Assembly: GCF_028767185.1 (NCBI RefSeq)
Contig: NZ_JARACK010000004.1
Coordinates: forward strand, 1 to 64,000
Origin: Mangrovimonas aestuarii
Lineage (GTDB): Bacteria; Bacteroidota; Bacteroidia; Flavobacteriales; Flavobacteriaceae
Reading direction: 5' to 3'
DNA length: 64,000 bases
Position numbers and translations under genes: made by a program. Of the stretch, positions 42,515 to 52,086 are shown piece by piece. The first letter of the stretch is position 1. Every line of letters starts with the position of its first letter. The notes under the pieces are model-generated. The model had not been told where the DNA came from and made no database searches. It saw nothing but the letters and a program-made list of their open reading frames with translations.

Positions 42515-44821
42515 ATGAATCAAGATTATATTAAACCGGATAGTTGGTCGATTATTGAAGAGGGTTTTGATGCCCAACGTGTTAAATCGACAGAGAGTTT
42601 AATGAGTATAGGTAATGGCGCCATGGGGCAACGTGCCAATTTTGAAGAACACTATTCTGGGTCAACTTTTCAAGGAAGCTATATCGGTGGGGTCTATTAC
42701 CCCGATAAAACCAGAGTTGGTTGGTGGAAAAATGGCTACCCAGAATACTTTGCTAAAGTCCTCAATGCACCTAATTGGATAGGCATAAATGTGAGCATTG
42801 ATGGTGAATATTTGGATTTGAATGCATGCAAGGCAGTAGAAAGCTTCCGCAGGGAATTGAATATGAAAGAAGGCTGGTTGGGAAGAAGCTTTCATGCTAC
42901 TCTTAAAAACGGTGTTGAGCTAAAAGTGGAAGCCAAACGCTTTTTAAGTTTGGAACTGGATGAGCTTGGCGCTATTCAGTTTAGTGTAACACCATTGAAT
43001 AAAGACGTAAGCATTACATATTCGACATATATTGATGGCGGTATTAAAAATGAGGATAGCAACTGGGATGACCAGTTTTGGAATGTTACCAAAGCTTCTA
43101 CCGATGGAGAACAAGCTTTCTTAGAAGCCCATACTATGAAAACAGAGTTTCATACCTGTACCTTTATGCAGTCCCAGTGTTTTCTTGATAGCAAGCAATT
43201 AAGTCTAAAGCCTGAAATTACTCAAGACCCTTTCAAAGTGAGTATGGCTTATAGCCAAAACATTCCCAAAAACCAGTCGTTCGCTATTCATAAGTATGGA
43301 GGGTACACAGTAGATCGAAATCACGATAAAAATCAATTGGTTGCTGCAGCAAAAAGTGTTTTGGAAAAAGCAATTGAATTAGGTTTTGATGAGTTGCTGA
43401 AAAAGCAAAAAGAAGATTGGAAGGCAATTTGGGATATGGCGGATATTACCATTACAGGAGATGTAAAAGCGCAACAGGCTATACGGTTCAATATCTTCCA
43501 GTTAAACCAGACCTATTCAGGTAAAGATCCAGGGCTTAATATTGGTCCAAAAGGGTTCACTGGAGAAAAATATGGAGGGAGTACCTATTGGGATACCGAA
43601 GCCTATTGTATTCCATTTTACATGGCTACCAAAGATCAGCAGGTGGCGAGAAACCTTTTGACCTATCGTTACAATCAGTTAGGAAAAGCCATAGAAAACG
43701 CGGAAAAATTAGGGTTTTCAAATGGTGCGGCATTGTATCCTATGGTGACAATGAATGGTGAGGAATGCCATAACGAATGGGAGATTACTTTTGAGGAAAT
43801 CCATCGTAACGGAGCCATTGCATTCGCAATTTATAACTATCATCGTTTTACCAACGATTACAGTTACATTCCAGAAAAAGGTTTGGAAGTATTAATTGGT
43901 ATTGCCCGTTTTTGGCATCAACGTGCTACCTATTCCACAGTAAAAAATAAGTATGTTATTCTTGGAGTAACTGGACCTAATGAATACGAAAACAATATAA
44001 ACAATAACTGGTATACCAATTATATAGCACAATGGTCTATTAACTATGCCATTGAAAATATAGACCTTATTGAGAAAGATTATGAGTCGGATTATACCAG
44101 AATCATGAATAAGGCAAAGCTTTCTAAGGCAGAAATTGCAAAATGGAAAGAAGTTGCAGATAATATGTATTTTCCATATTCTGAAAAACATAATGTTTAC
44201 TTACAGCAAGATGGCTTTTTGGATAAGGAGTTGATAACAGTCAAGGATTTAGATCAATCACAGCGTCCTATCAATCAATATTGGTCTTGGGACAGAATCC
44301 TTAGGTCACCTTACATAAAACAAGCCGATACGCTTCAAGGCTTCTATTTCTTTGAAGACCGTTTTACAACGGACGAACTGGAACGTCATTTTGATTTTTA
44401 TGAACCATTTACGGTTCACGAAAGTTCATTGTCTCCTTGTGTGCATAGTATACAAGCGGCAAAACTTGAACGCATGGAACAGGCCTATCAGTTTTATTTA
44501 AGGACATCACGATTGGATCTGGACGATTACAATAAAGAGGTAGAGGAAGGGCTGCATATTACTTCTATGGCAGGAACTTGGATGAGTATTGTTGAAGGTT
44601 TTGGAGGTATGCGTGTTAAGGGAGGTAAATTGTCTTTTGAACCTAAAATACCTAAACAATGGGAGGCTTATTCATTTAAGGTAAACTTTAGAAACCAAAT
44701 TTTAAAGGTTAATGTTTCTCAAAACGAAACCGAATTTGAATTAGATGGAGATACGAATTTAAACATTAAGGTCAATGGGGATGAGGTAAAGGTATCTCCT
44801 CACACTTCGGTTAAAATATAA
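42515..44821 (+). CDS. GH65 glycoside phosphorylase, probably maltose phosphorylase
   Basis: The 768-residue cytoplasmic enzyme (no signal peptide) splits a disaccharide with phosphate to glucose and beta-glucose 1-phosphate. Features are the N-terminal beta-sandwich (SLMSIGNGAMGQRANFEE), the barrel motif GPKGFTGEKYGGSTYWDTEAY (about 344-364) and the catalytic block NGEECHNEWEITFEEIHRNG (about 414-433), which holds the general-acid Glu. GPNEYENNINNNWYTN and the C-terminal SLSPCVHSIQAAKL follow. Maltose as substrate is inferred from the locus; trehalose or kojibiose phosphorylases share the fold. It lies between pgmB and a GH13 gene in one operon. Confidence 0.93.
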   Translation: MNQDYIKPDSWSIIEEGFDAQRVKSTESLMSIGNGAMGQRANFEEHYSGSTFQGSYIGGVYYPDKTRVGWWKNGYPEYFAKVLNAPNWIGINVSIDGEYLDLNACKAVESFRRELNMKEGWLGRSFHATLKNGVELKVEAKRFLSLELDELGAIQFSVTPLNKDVSITYSTYIDGGIKNEDSNWDDQFWNVTKASTDGEQAFLEAHTMKTEFHTCTFMQSQCFLDSKQLSLKPEITQDPFKVSMAYSQNIPKNQSFAIHKYGGYTVDRNHDKNQLVAAAKSVLEKAIELGFDELLKKQKEDWKAIWDMADITITGDVKAQQAIRFNIFQLNQTYSGKDPGLNIGPKGFTGEKYGGSTYWDTEAYCIPFYMATKDQQVARNLLTYRYNQLGKAIENAEKLGFSNGAALYPMVTMNGEECHNEWEITFEEIHRNGAIAFAIYNYHRFTNDYSYIPEKGLEVLIGIARFWHQRATYSTVKNKYVILGVTGPNEYENNINNNWYTNYIAQWSINYAIENIDLIEKDYESDYTRIMNKAKLSKAEIAKWKEVADNMYFPYSEKHNVYLQQDGFLDKELITVKDLDQSQRPINQYWSWDRILRSPYIKQADTLQGFYFFEDRFTTDELERHFDFYEPFTVHESSLSPCVHSIQAAKLERMEQAYQFYLRTSRLDLDDYNKEVEEGLHITSMAGTWMSIVEGFGGMRVKGGKLSFEPKIPKQWEAYSFKVNFRNQILKVNVSQNETEFELDGDTNLNIKVNGDEVKVSPHTSVKI

Positions 44822-44825
44822 AGGA

Positions 44826-46688
44826 ATGAATCGATTTTTGGCTTTAATGATACTGTTTTTGTCCGCAGAAACTTTTTCTCAAGTAGAACGGTTTGAACCG
44901 CCTAATTGGTGGGTGGGGTTTAAGGAATCTCACTTGCAGTTATTAGTGAAGGTTGATGGTATTTCAGCATACGAGCCGCATATTGATTACAAAGGTGTTT
45001 CAATTGAAAAGGTACACAAAGCCAAAAGTCCCAATTATCTTTTTATTGATTTGAATATCGAAAAGGATGCAAGACCGGGAAGTTTTGATATTGTTTTTAA
45101 GTCTAAAAAGGGAAAGACTAAAACTCATACATATCAATTAAAAGCTAGAGCCAAAGCCGCTGACGATTTTGAAGGCTTCAACAGTTCTGATGTTATTTAC
45201 TTGATTACTCCAGATCGTTTTGTAAACGGAGATCCTTCTAATGATGTGGATACGTCTCTTCGTGAAAAGTCTATAAACAGGCAAGACGATTATGCACGTC
45301 ATGGTGGGGATATAAAAGGAATAATAGATCACTTGGATTATATCGAGCAGATGGGATTTACCACCATTTGGCCAACGCCCTTGTTGACTAACGACATGCC
45401 CGAAGCATCCTATCACGGCTATGCCATTACCGATTATTATCAGGTTGATTCTCGATTTGGAACATTGGATGACTACAAAGAATTAGCTGATAAAATCCAT
45501 CGAAAAGACATGAAATTAATCATGGATATGGTAGCCAATCATTGTGGTAGTTACCATTGGTGGATGAACGATTTACCTTTTGACGATTGGGTTAATCAAC
45601 AGCAGGCTTATGAAAATGGTAAAGCTGTAAAAAACTCCAATCATCGCCGTACCGTAAATCAGGATTTGTACGCTGCTCAATATGATGAGGAGGAGATGAA
45701 CCAAGGGTGGTTTGTGTCAACCATGCCAGATCTTAATCAGAGAAATCCGTTTATGGCCAAGTACATCATTCAAAACAATATTTGGTGGATTGAAACATTA
45801 CAATTGGATGGTATTCGACAGGATACTTACCCTTATCCAGATAAGGAATTTATGAGTGAATGGGCTGGAACGATTATGAAGGAATACCCAAATTTCAATA
45901 TCGTTGGGGAAGAGTGGAGTTTAAATCCTCTTTTGGTGAGATATTGGCAAGAGGGTACGCCTAACAAGGAAGAGTATGTGTCTAACTTAAAATCTACTAT
46001 GGATTTCCCAATGCAAAGAGCCATTGTTGAGGCATTAAACGAAGAAGGAGTGTGGGGTAAAGGGTTGGTGAAAATGTACGAGGGATTGGCAAACGATTTC
46101 GCTTATACTTCACCGGAAAACATTATGCTGTTTCCAGATAATCACGATATGGATCGCATTTTTACTCAGTTAAATGAAGATGTGACCAATACTAAAATGG
46201 CATTGGCTTATATAATGACATTGCCTCGAATTCCTCAAATATATTATGGTACAGAGGTGCTGATTGATAATTCGGAAAAACCTAATGACCATGGTTTGAT
46301 TCGAACTGATTTCCCTGGAGGTTGGAACGGAGATACCATAAATGGATTTACTGGAAAAGGATTGTCGGGTAATCAGAAAGAGTTTCAGGAATTTCTCAAG
46401 TCTTTATTGAGCTTCAGAAAGAACAGTAAAGCTATTCATAAAGGTAAAACAGTTCATTTTTCACCACTTAATGGAACATACATTTTGTTTCGAATTTTGG
46501 ATGATGAAGTGGTTGTTTTAATTCTGAATAAAAATAAAGAGCCTATAACTTTAGACCTTAACCGATACGAGGAAATAGGCTTAAAAGGAAAGACTTTGAA
46601 AAATATTATCTCAGGAGATGATTTCCAGTGGAGTGATAAAATCACTCTAAAAGAAAGAGGTGTAACGCTAATGACAACAAAATTATGA
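44826..46688 (+). CDS. Periplasmic GH13 neopullulanase/cyclomaltodextrinase-like enzyme (SusA-like)
   Basis: The 620-residue GH13 enzyme has a signal peptide (to about residue 19) and an N-terminal cyclomaltodextrinase-type Ig domain (about 20-108, starting ERFEPPNWWVGFKE, typical of this group). In the barrel, the expected residues are D333 (GIRQDTYPY), E362 (IVGEEWS) and D441 (FPDNHD), with DMVANH at 234-239. A beta-sandwich domain follows. It probably debranches or shortens malto-oligosaccharides and cyclodextrins in the periplasm. Its last four bases overlap the esterase ATG. Confidence 0.93.
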   Translation: MNRFLALMILFLSAETFSQVERFEPPNWWVGFKESHLQLLVKVDGISAYEPHIDYKGVSIEKVHKAKSPNYLFIDLNIEKDARPGSFDIVFKSKKGKTKTHTYQLKARAKAADDFEGFNSSDVIYLITPDRFVNGDPSNDVDTSLREKSINRQDDYARHGGDIKGIIDHLDYIEQMGFTTIWPTPLLTNDMPEASYHGYAITDYYQVDSRFGTLDDYKELADKIHRKDMKLIMDMVANHCGSYHWWMNDLPFDDWVNQQQAYENGKAVKNSNHRRTVNQDLYAAQYDEEEMNQGWFVSTMPDLNQRNPFMAKYIIQNNIWWIETLQLDGIRQDTYPYPDKEFMSEWAGTIMKEYPNFNIVGEEWSLNPLLVRYWQEGTPNKEEYVSNLKSTMDFPMQRAIVEALNEEGVWGKGLVKMYEGLANDFAYTSPENIMLFPDNHDMDRIFTQLNEDVTNTKMALAYIMTLPRIPQIYYGTEVLIDNSEKPNDHGLIRTDFPGGWNGDTINGFTGKGLSGNQKEFQEFLKSLLSFRKNSKAIHKGKTVHFSPLNGTYILFRILDDEVVVLILNKNKEPITLDLNRYEEIGLKGKTLKNIISGDDFQWSDKITLKERGVTLMTTKL

Positions 46689-47653
46689 TAAGGGTTATCA
46701 CATTCTGTTTGTTTTCTGCTCTTATGCTTTCTTGTAAAAACGACAAGAAAGCAATTGGACTATCACAAGAAAAAGTAGTGGATATCATTACTGAAACTGT
46801 CAATGCACACCTTTCCCATGGAACTCTAAATCGCATAGAAAAATTTCCATCAAAGTATGTCCAGCCAAGACATGTTGATGTTTGGTTGCCCGATAATTAT
46901 TCCGAGACAAAAAAATATGCGGTACTCTATATGCACGATGGTCAAATGTTGTTTGACAGTACCTCGACCTGGAACCATCAGGAATGGAAGATCGACGAGA
47001 TAGCTTCACGATTAATGAAAGAGCAAAAAGTAAAAAACTTTATCGTAGTGGGGATTTGGAACATTTCCGAAATCCGTTGGCAGGATTATTTCCCAGAGAA
47101 AGCCTTTAGTTATCTTTCTGAAAAAGATAAGGACTCCATTAAAAAGTCAGGCAATGATAAGTTTAAAGTAGCGTTTCATGCCGATAATTACCTGAAGTTT
47201 CTTGTTGAAGAACTGAAGCCTTTTGTTGATTCTCACTATGCTACCATAGCCGATGAGCAGAATACTTTTGTTGCCGGTTCTAGTATGGGTGGGCTTATTT
47301 CTATGTATGCCATATCAGAATATCCAAAGGTGTTTGGTGGTGCAGCTTGCATTTCTACCCATTGGCCAGGCATAATGCCAAAAGATGATAATCCTGTGCC
47401 TCAAGCGATATTCGATTATATGCGAGCAAATTTACCGTCTCCTAAAAACCACAAGTTCTATTTTGATTATGGAACCCAAACGCTCGATGCATATTATCCA
47501 CAATATGCGGATGAGGTTGATAGTATCTTCAAGGAAAAGGGATACACTCAAGAAAATTTTAGAAATCTAAAGTTTGAAGGTCAGGACCATTCGGAGAACT
47601 CATGGAACAAACGATTGGATGTTCCGTTTACTTTTTTACTGAGCAAAGAATAA
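46685..47653 (+). CDS. Esterase-fold lipoprotein (PF00756-like) inside the starch locus
   Basis: The 322-residue protein has a lipoprotein signal (LMLSC, Cys17) and an alpha/beta-hydrolase fold of the putative-esterase (D-type) group: PRHVDVWLPDNYSETKKYAVLYMHDGQMLF, the nucleophile elbow VAGSSMGGLISMYA and a C-terminal catalytic His in FEGQDHSENSW. It is translationally coupled to both neighbours: ATG overlaps the GH13 stop by four bases, and the GH31 ATG follows its own stop directly. The substrate is unknown. Removal of acyl groups from modified alpha-glucans would fit the context, but this is inference. Confidence 0.88.
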   Translation: MIRVITFCLFSALMLSCKNDKKAIGLSQEKVVDIITETVNAHLSHGTLNRIEKFPSKYVQPRHVDVWLPDNYSETKKYAVLYMHDGQMLFDSTSTWNHQEWKIDEIASRLMKEQKVKNFIVVGIWNISEIRWQDYFPEKAFSYLSEKDKDSIKKSGNDKFKVAFHADNYLKFLVEELKPFVDSHYATIADEQNTFVAGSSMGGLISMYAISEYPKVFGGAACISTHWPGIMPKDDNPVPQAIFDYMRANLPSPKNHKFYFDYGTQTLDAYYPQYADEVDSIFKEKGYTQENFRNLKFEGQDHSENSWNKRLDVPFTFLLSKE

Positions 47654-50044
47654 ATGAAAAAACTAATAGTATTAATATTATGTCTTAGCAGTCAACTGTT
47701 GTTGGCTCAAAACCCTTCAAGAATCTTTAAGGAGGCAAAAGTAACAGGTGATGGTGTGCTGTCTGTAACGGTGAATGATGGTGAGTATCGTATTAATTTC
47801 TACACTTCAGAGATAATAGAAACCTCATTTATTCCCAAGGAAGAGTCCTTTAACCCCAATTCGCATGCGGTGGTTTTAAAAGAAACTGTTTCGAATGCAA
47901 AATTGTCAAAGCATGATGACAACATTATTTACGGTACTGAAGACTTGTATGTAAAAATTCAAAAGCAGCCTTTTCAGATTTCCTATTACCGTAATGATGA
48001 TTTAGTGATTTCCGAAAAGGGAGGGTATATCAAAAACGACAGCTTGGAGACCATTCAGTTTAACCTAACTAAGGATGAAGTTTTGTATGGTGGGGGAGCA
48101 AGAGCTTTGGGAATGAACAGAAGAGGATACCGATTACAACTGTACAATAGAGCACATTATGGTTATGAAACCCATAGTGAACTGATGAATTATACCATGC
48201 CGATTATGGTGTCGTCAAATCAGTATTTGGTTCATTTTGATAATGCGCCAATAGGATTTTTGGATTTAGATAGCCGTAAAGATAATACCTTAACATACGA
48301 AACCATTTCAGGTCGTAAAACCTATCAAATTGTGGTAGGTGATTCTTGGATGGATATCATGGATAACTATACAGATTTGACCGGAAAGCAGCCCATGTTG
48401 CCACGTTGGGCTATGGGGAATTTTTCAAGTCGATTTGGCTACCATTCACAACAGGAAACCCTTGGGACTATCGCCAACTTTAAAAAGGACAGTATTCCCG
48501 TGGATGCCATTATTTTGGATTTGTATTGGTTTGGAAAAGAAGTGAAGGGAACTATGGGCAACTTAAAGTTTTTTAAGGACTCTTTTCCGTCACCTAACAA
48601 AATGATCAAGGAGCTTCGTGATAACAATGTAGAAACCATTTTAATTACTGAACCTTTTGTCTTAAAAACATCCAACAGATGGGGTGAAGTGGTAGAAAAG
48701 GATGTGATAGCAAAAGATTCAATAGGCAATCCCTTTACTTACGATTTCTATTTTGGAAATACGGGGCTTATAGATATTTATAGCAAAAAGGGCAATGCTT
48801 GGTTTAAGGATGTTTACACAGATTTATACCAAAAGGGAGTAACTGGCATTTGGGGAGACTTGGGGGAGCCCGAAGTACATCCATCGAAATTAATTCATGC
48901 CACAGGTACTGCAGATGAGGTTCATAATATTTATGGGCATGATTGGGCAAAGTTGGTTTACGAGTCTTTTCATGAGATAAGCCCCAATCAACGTCCATTT
49001 ATCCTTATGCGTGCCGGCTATTCAGGGTCACAGCGATATGGAATGGTGCCTTGGTCGGGTGATGTAAACCGAACTTGGGGTGGATTGCAAAGCCAACCTG
49101 AAATAGCGTTGCAAATGGGAATGCAGGGCATAGGGTTTATGCATTCCGATTTGGGAGGGTTTGCAGGAGCCAATCTAGATGATGAACTTTACGTGCGTTG
49201 GTTGCAATATGGGGTGTTTCAACCCATATACAGACCGCATGCTCAAGAGGAAGTTGCAAGTGAGCCGGTATTCCGAAGTAATTGGGCAAAATCTTTAGCG
49301 AAACAGGCTATTGAATTGCGTTATCAGTTGCTGCCATATAATTACAATTTGAGCTTTCAGAATAACAAAAAAGGAAAGCCTTTGATGCGTCCGTTGTTTT
49401 TTGATGAACCAAGCAATGAAAATTTGTTGACGTATTCTGCGGCTTATTTGTGGGGAGATGATATCCTTGTTGCACCAATTTTAAAGTCTGGGGTTAAAGA
49501 GAAAGAAGTGTATTTCCCTAAGCCTTCAAATTGGTTCGATTTTTATTCGGGAGAGCAATATCGTGCAGGAAGCACTCATAGTGTAAAGGTTAATGAAAAC
49601 CACATTCCAACTTTTGTAAGAGGAGGAAGCTTTGTTCCTATGGCTAAACCAATGCAGTCGACCAAAGAATACAACGGAAAAGATTTGGTACTCCACTATT
49701 ATTTAGACGATCAAGTAAGTTCATCTGAGTACGAGTTGTATAACGATGATGGGATTACCAATAATGCTTATGAAAATAGACAATATGAACTGTTGCAGTT
49801 TACTGCCAATCTTGATAAAAACAAATTACAGATTGAATATAATGCTGAGTTAGGCAAAGCGTATTCGGTAGAGACGAAGACGATTACATTGGTCGTTCAT
49901 AACCTTGAAAAGGAACCGAAAAATATAAAAGTAGACGGAAAGTCGGTTGATGCTGTTTGGAATAGTGCAGACAAAACCGTTACAGCGAAAACAACATGGA
50001 AAACCAATAACCAAAAAAATATATTATTTAAGTTAAAAAAGTAA
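47654..50044 (+). CDS. GH31 alpha-glucosidase, periplasmic
   Basis: This 796-residue enzyme carries a signal peptide (cleavage near residue 19, LLLAQ). The N-terminal beta domain is followed by the GH31 barrel with PRWAMGNFSSRFGYHSQQE and the nucleophile block GIWGDLGEPEVHP (Asp402; the GDLGEPE form rather than the common WNDMNE). The acid/base is expected at Asp470 (VPWSGDV). C-terminal beta domains follow. It probably releases glucose from the non-reducing ends of malto-oligosaccharides in the periplasm, a role taken by SusB (GH97) in Bacteroides. Its ATG touches the esterase stop codon, so the genes are one transcript. Confidence 0.93.
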   Translation: MKKLIVLILCLSSQLLLAQNPSRIFKEAKVTGDGVLSVTVNDGEYRINFYTSEIIETSFIPKEESFNPNSHAVVLKETVSNAKLSKHDDNIIYGTEDLYVKIQKQPFQISYYRNDDLVISEKGGYIKNDSLETIQFNLTKDEVLYGGGARALGMNRRGYRLQLYNRAHYGYETHSELMNYTMPIMVSSNQYLVHFDNAPIGFLDLDSRKDNTLTYETISGRKTYQIVVGDSWMDIMDNYTDLTGKQPMLPRWAMGNFSSRFGYHSQQETLGTIANFKKDSIPVDAIILDLYWFGKEVKGTMGNLKFFKDSFPSPNKMIKELRDNNVETILITEPFVLKTSNRWGEVVEKDVIAKDSIGNPFTYDFYFGNTGLIDIYSKKGNAWFKDVYTDLYQKGVTGIWGDLGEPEVHPSKLIHATGTADEVHNIYGHDWAKLVYESFHEISPNQRPFILMRAGYSGSQRYGMVPWSGDVNRTWGGLQSQPEIALQMGMQGIGFMHSDLGGFAGANLDDELYVRWLQYGVFQPIYRPHAQEEVASEPVFRSNWAKSLAKQAIELRYQLLPYNYNLSFQNNKKGKPLMRPLFFDEPSNENLLTYSAAYLWGDDILVAPILKSGVKEKEVYFPKPSNWFDFYSGEQYRAGSTHSVKVNENHIPTFVRGGSFVPMAKPMQSTKEYNGKDLVLHYYLDDQVSSSEYELYNDDGITNNAYENRQYELLQFTANLDKNKLQIEYNAELGKAYSVETKTITLVVHNLEKEPKNIKVDGKSVDAVWNSADKTVTAKTTWKTNNQKNILFKLKK

Positions 50045-50047
50045 TAC

Positions 50048-51496
50048 ATGAGAAAATCAATTATAAGCTGTTTGGCGCTAGCTGCAATTTTATCGGGGTG
50101 TAAAGACCAAAAACAGGAAGCTGTTGTGGCTTCTCCTGTTGAGCAAGCTCCTAAAGAAACTATAGCCCCCGTGAGCGATGCTATCATGGAATCCGGAATT
50201 ATTTACGAGGCAAACATCAGGCAGTATTCCCAAGAAGGAACATTCGATGCGTTTACCAAAGATATTCCGCAGCTAAAAGAATTAGGTGTAAAAATCATTT
50301 GGCTAATGCCGGTATTCCCGATTTCAGAAACCAAACGTAAGGCAACAGGAGGAGACGACAGTAAGTATGTTTCTGAAATGCCAGAAAGTGAACAAAGCAA
50401 GTACTTGGGCAGTTATTATGCTGTTTCGGATTATACTAAAATCAATCCAGAGTACGGAACTATTGAGGATTTTCGTGAATTGGTGAAAACCGCTCATGAT
50501 AACGGGATGTACGTGATTTTAGATTGGGTGCCTAACCATACAGGTTGGGATCATCATTGGTTAACCGAGCATCCAGATTATTTTGTAAAAAATAATGACG
50601 GGGAGATTACAGATCCGTTGAATGAAGATGGGACATCAAAAGGTTGGGGTGATGTGGCTCAGTTGGATTATTCCAATCCGGAATTGAGAAAGGCAATGAT
50701 AAACGATATGATGTATTGGGTAGCCGAGGAGGATGTTGATGGATTTAGATGTGACCATGTCGATCCTACTCCAATCGAGTTTTGGGAAGAAGCCATCGGT
50801 ACTTTAGAACAGAAAAAAGAGCTGTTTATGTTGGCAGAGTCTGATAAGCCAAGATTTTTAAAGGATGATTTATTCGATATGGTTTACGGATGGCGAAGCC
50901 ATCATATGATGAACCATATGGCTCAAGGAAAAAATACGGTTGCAGATTGGAACAAATTAATGGTTGAATTAGATAGCATGTATCCCGGTCATGCCATTAT
51001 TATGAACTTTGTGACCAACCATGACGAGAATTCTTGGGCAGGTACTGTTGATGAGCGTTTGGGTGATGCTTCCGAATTGATGACAGCGCTTGCTTATATG
51101 ACTCCGGGTATGCCATTAATTTATTCTGGACAGGAATACGGTTTAGATCACCGTTTAAAGTTCTTTGAAAAGGACAGTATTCCAAAAACCAAAGGAGAGG
51201 AATGGGAGTTGTTGATGAAATTGGCAGAACTTAAGTTGGAGAATGTTGCCCTAAATGGAGGAAAGCAGGCCGCCGATTATAAAACTGTTGAATTTGATAA
51301 CCCTAATGTATTAGTGTTTAAAAGAAATAAGAACGGGCAAACCGTAACTTTTGTTGGGAATATTTCGGCAGAAGAACAAAGTTTTACAAATGTGCTTCCC
51401 GGAAAGTTCAAGGACTTCTTGGTTGATAAAAAAATAGAGTTTAAGGAAGATAGTATCACCCTGAAACCTTGGGAGTTTAAAATACTAGTTGATTAA
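50048..51496 (+). CDS. GH13 alpha-amylase lipoprotein
   Basis: The 482-residue enzyme has a lipobox (LSGC, Cys18) followed by KDQKQE and a flexible, Pro/Glu-rich linker (to about residue 45). The GH13 barrel includes DWVPNH (159-164), nucleophile D236 (DGFRCDHVDP), acid/base E264 (LMLAESDKP) and D326 (FVTNHDENSW). It is short, with a small C-terminal beta domain. It is a membrane-anchored amylase, either surface or periplasmic; the charged residues after Cys hint at surface display. It ends the plus-strand starch operon and is followed by a terminator. Confidence 0.93.
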   Translation: MRKSIISCLALAAILSGCKDQKQEAVVASPVEQAPKETIAPVSDAIMESGIIYEANIRQYSQEGTFDAFTKDIPQLKELGVKIIWLMPVFPISETKRKATGGDDSKYVSEMPESEQSKYLGSYYAVSDYTKINPEYGTIEDFRELVKTAHDNGMYVILDWVPNHTGWDHHWLTEHPDYFVKNNDGEITDPLNEDGTSKGWGDVAQLDYSNPELRKAMINDMMYWVAEEDVDGFRCDHVDPTPIEFWEEAIGTLEQKKELFMLAESDKPRFLKDDLFDMVYGWRSHHMMNHMAQGKNTVADWNKLMVELDSMYPGHAIIMNFVTNHDENSWAGTVDERLGDASELMTALAYMTPGMPLIYSGQEYGLDHRLKFFEKDSIPKTKGEEWELLMKLAELKLENVALNGGKQAADYKTVEFDNPNVLVFKRNKNGQTVTFVGNISAEEQSFTNVLPGKFKDFLVDKKIEFKEDSITLKPWEFKILVD

Positions 51497-51564
51497 TTAG
51501 TTGTTTTGTACTGTGCTCATGTAAGTTAAAGTACTACTATACGACCACTTTCGTGAGTTCAATG

Positions 51565-51598
51565 AAAAGATGTCTTTTATCGTTAAGGCATCTTTTTT
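51565..51598 (+). terminator. Terminator of the plus-strand starch operon
   Basis: A stem of about 10 bp including one G-U pair (51565-51574 with 51587-51596) is followed by T residues. It lies about 70 bases after the last GH13 stop and before msrB. Confidence 0.72.
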
Positions 51599-51624
51599 AA
51601 TTTTACAAAGAAAGGAAACAGACT

Positions 51625-52086
51625 ATGTTAAGCTGGAAAGACGTCATTAATTTTAGTGTGAATGGAAACCCTGAACCAGATCGTAGGGTAGAAAAAACCG
51701 AAGCCGAATGGCAGGCGCAACTGACTCCTGATCAATTCAGGATAACCCGTTTAAAGGGGACGGAAGCACCTCATTCGGGAGCCTTGTGTTCTACTCACGA
51801 TGCTGGGAAGTATAAATGTGTTTGTTGCAATAGTTTGCTGTTCGACTCAACCATTAAGTTTGAATCGGGTTCTGGTTGGCCCAGCTTTACGCAGCCCATT
51901 CAACTAAATGCTATAAAGTATAAAAAAGACACCTCCTATGGTATGATAAGGGTTGAGGTGATGTGCAATGTGTGCGATGCGCATTTGGGGCATGTGTTTC
52001 CCGATGGTCCTCCACCAAGTGGGTTGAGGTATTGCGTGAATTCAGAGTCGATTACCATTGAAAAGGAAGGGGGCGATGATGAGTGA
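51625..52086 (+). CDS. msrB: Peptide-methionine (R)-S-oxide reductase
   Basis: MsrB reduces the R form of methionine sulfoxide in oxidised proteins. The 153-residue protein has the two zinc-binding CxxC pairs (CVCC and CNVC), the substrate motifs GTEAPHSGAL, SGSGWPSF and GHVFPDGPPPSGLRYC, with the catalytic Cys in RYCVNS. No signal peptide is present. Its end overlaps the start of msrA by about ten bases, so both stereoisomer-specific enzymes are made together. Confidence 0.96.
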   Translation: MLSWKDVINFSVNGNPEPDRRVEKTEAEWQAQLTPDQFRITRLKGTEAPHSGALCSTHDAGKYKCVCCNSLLFDSTIKFESGSGWPSFTQPIQLNAIKYKKDTSYGMIRVEVMCNVCDAHLGHVFPDGPPPSGLRYCVNSESITIEKEGGDDE

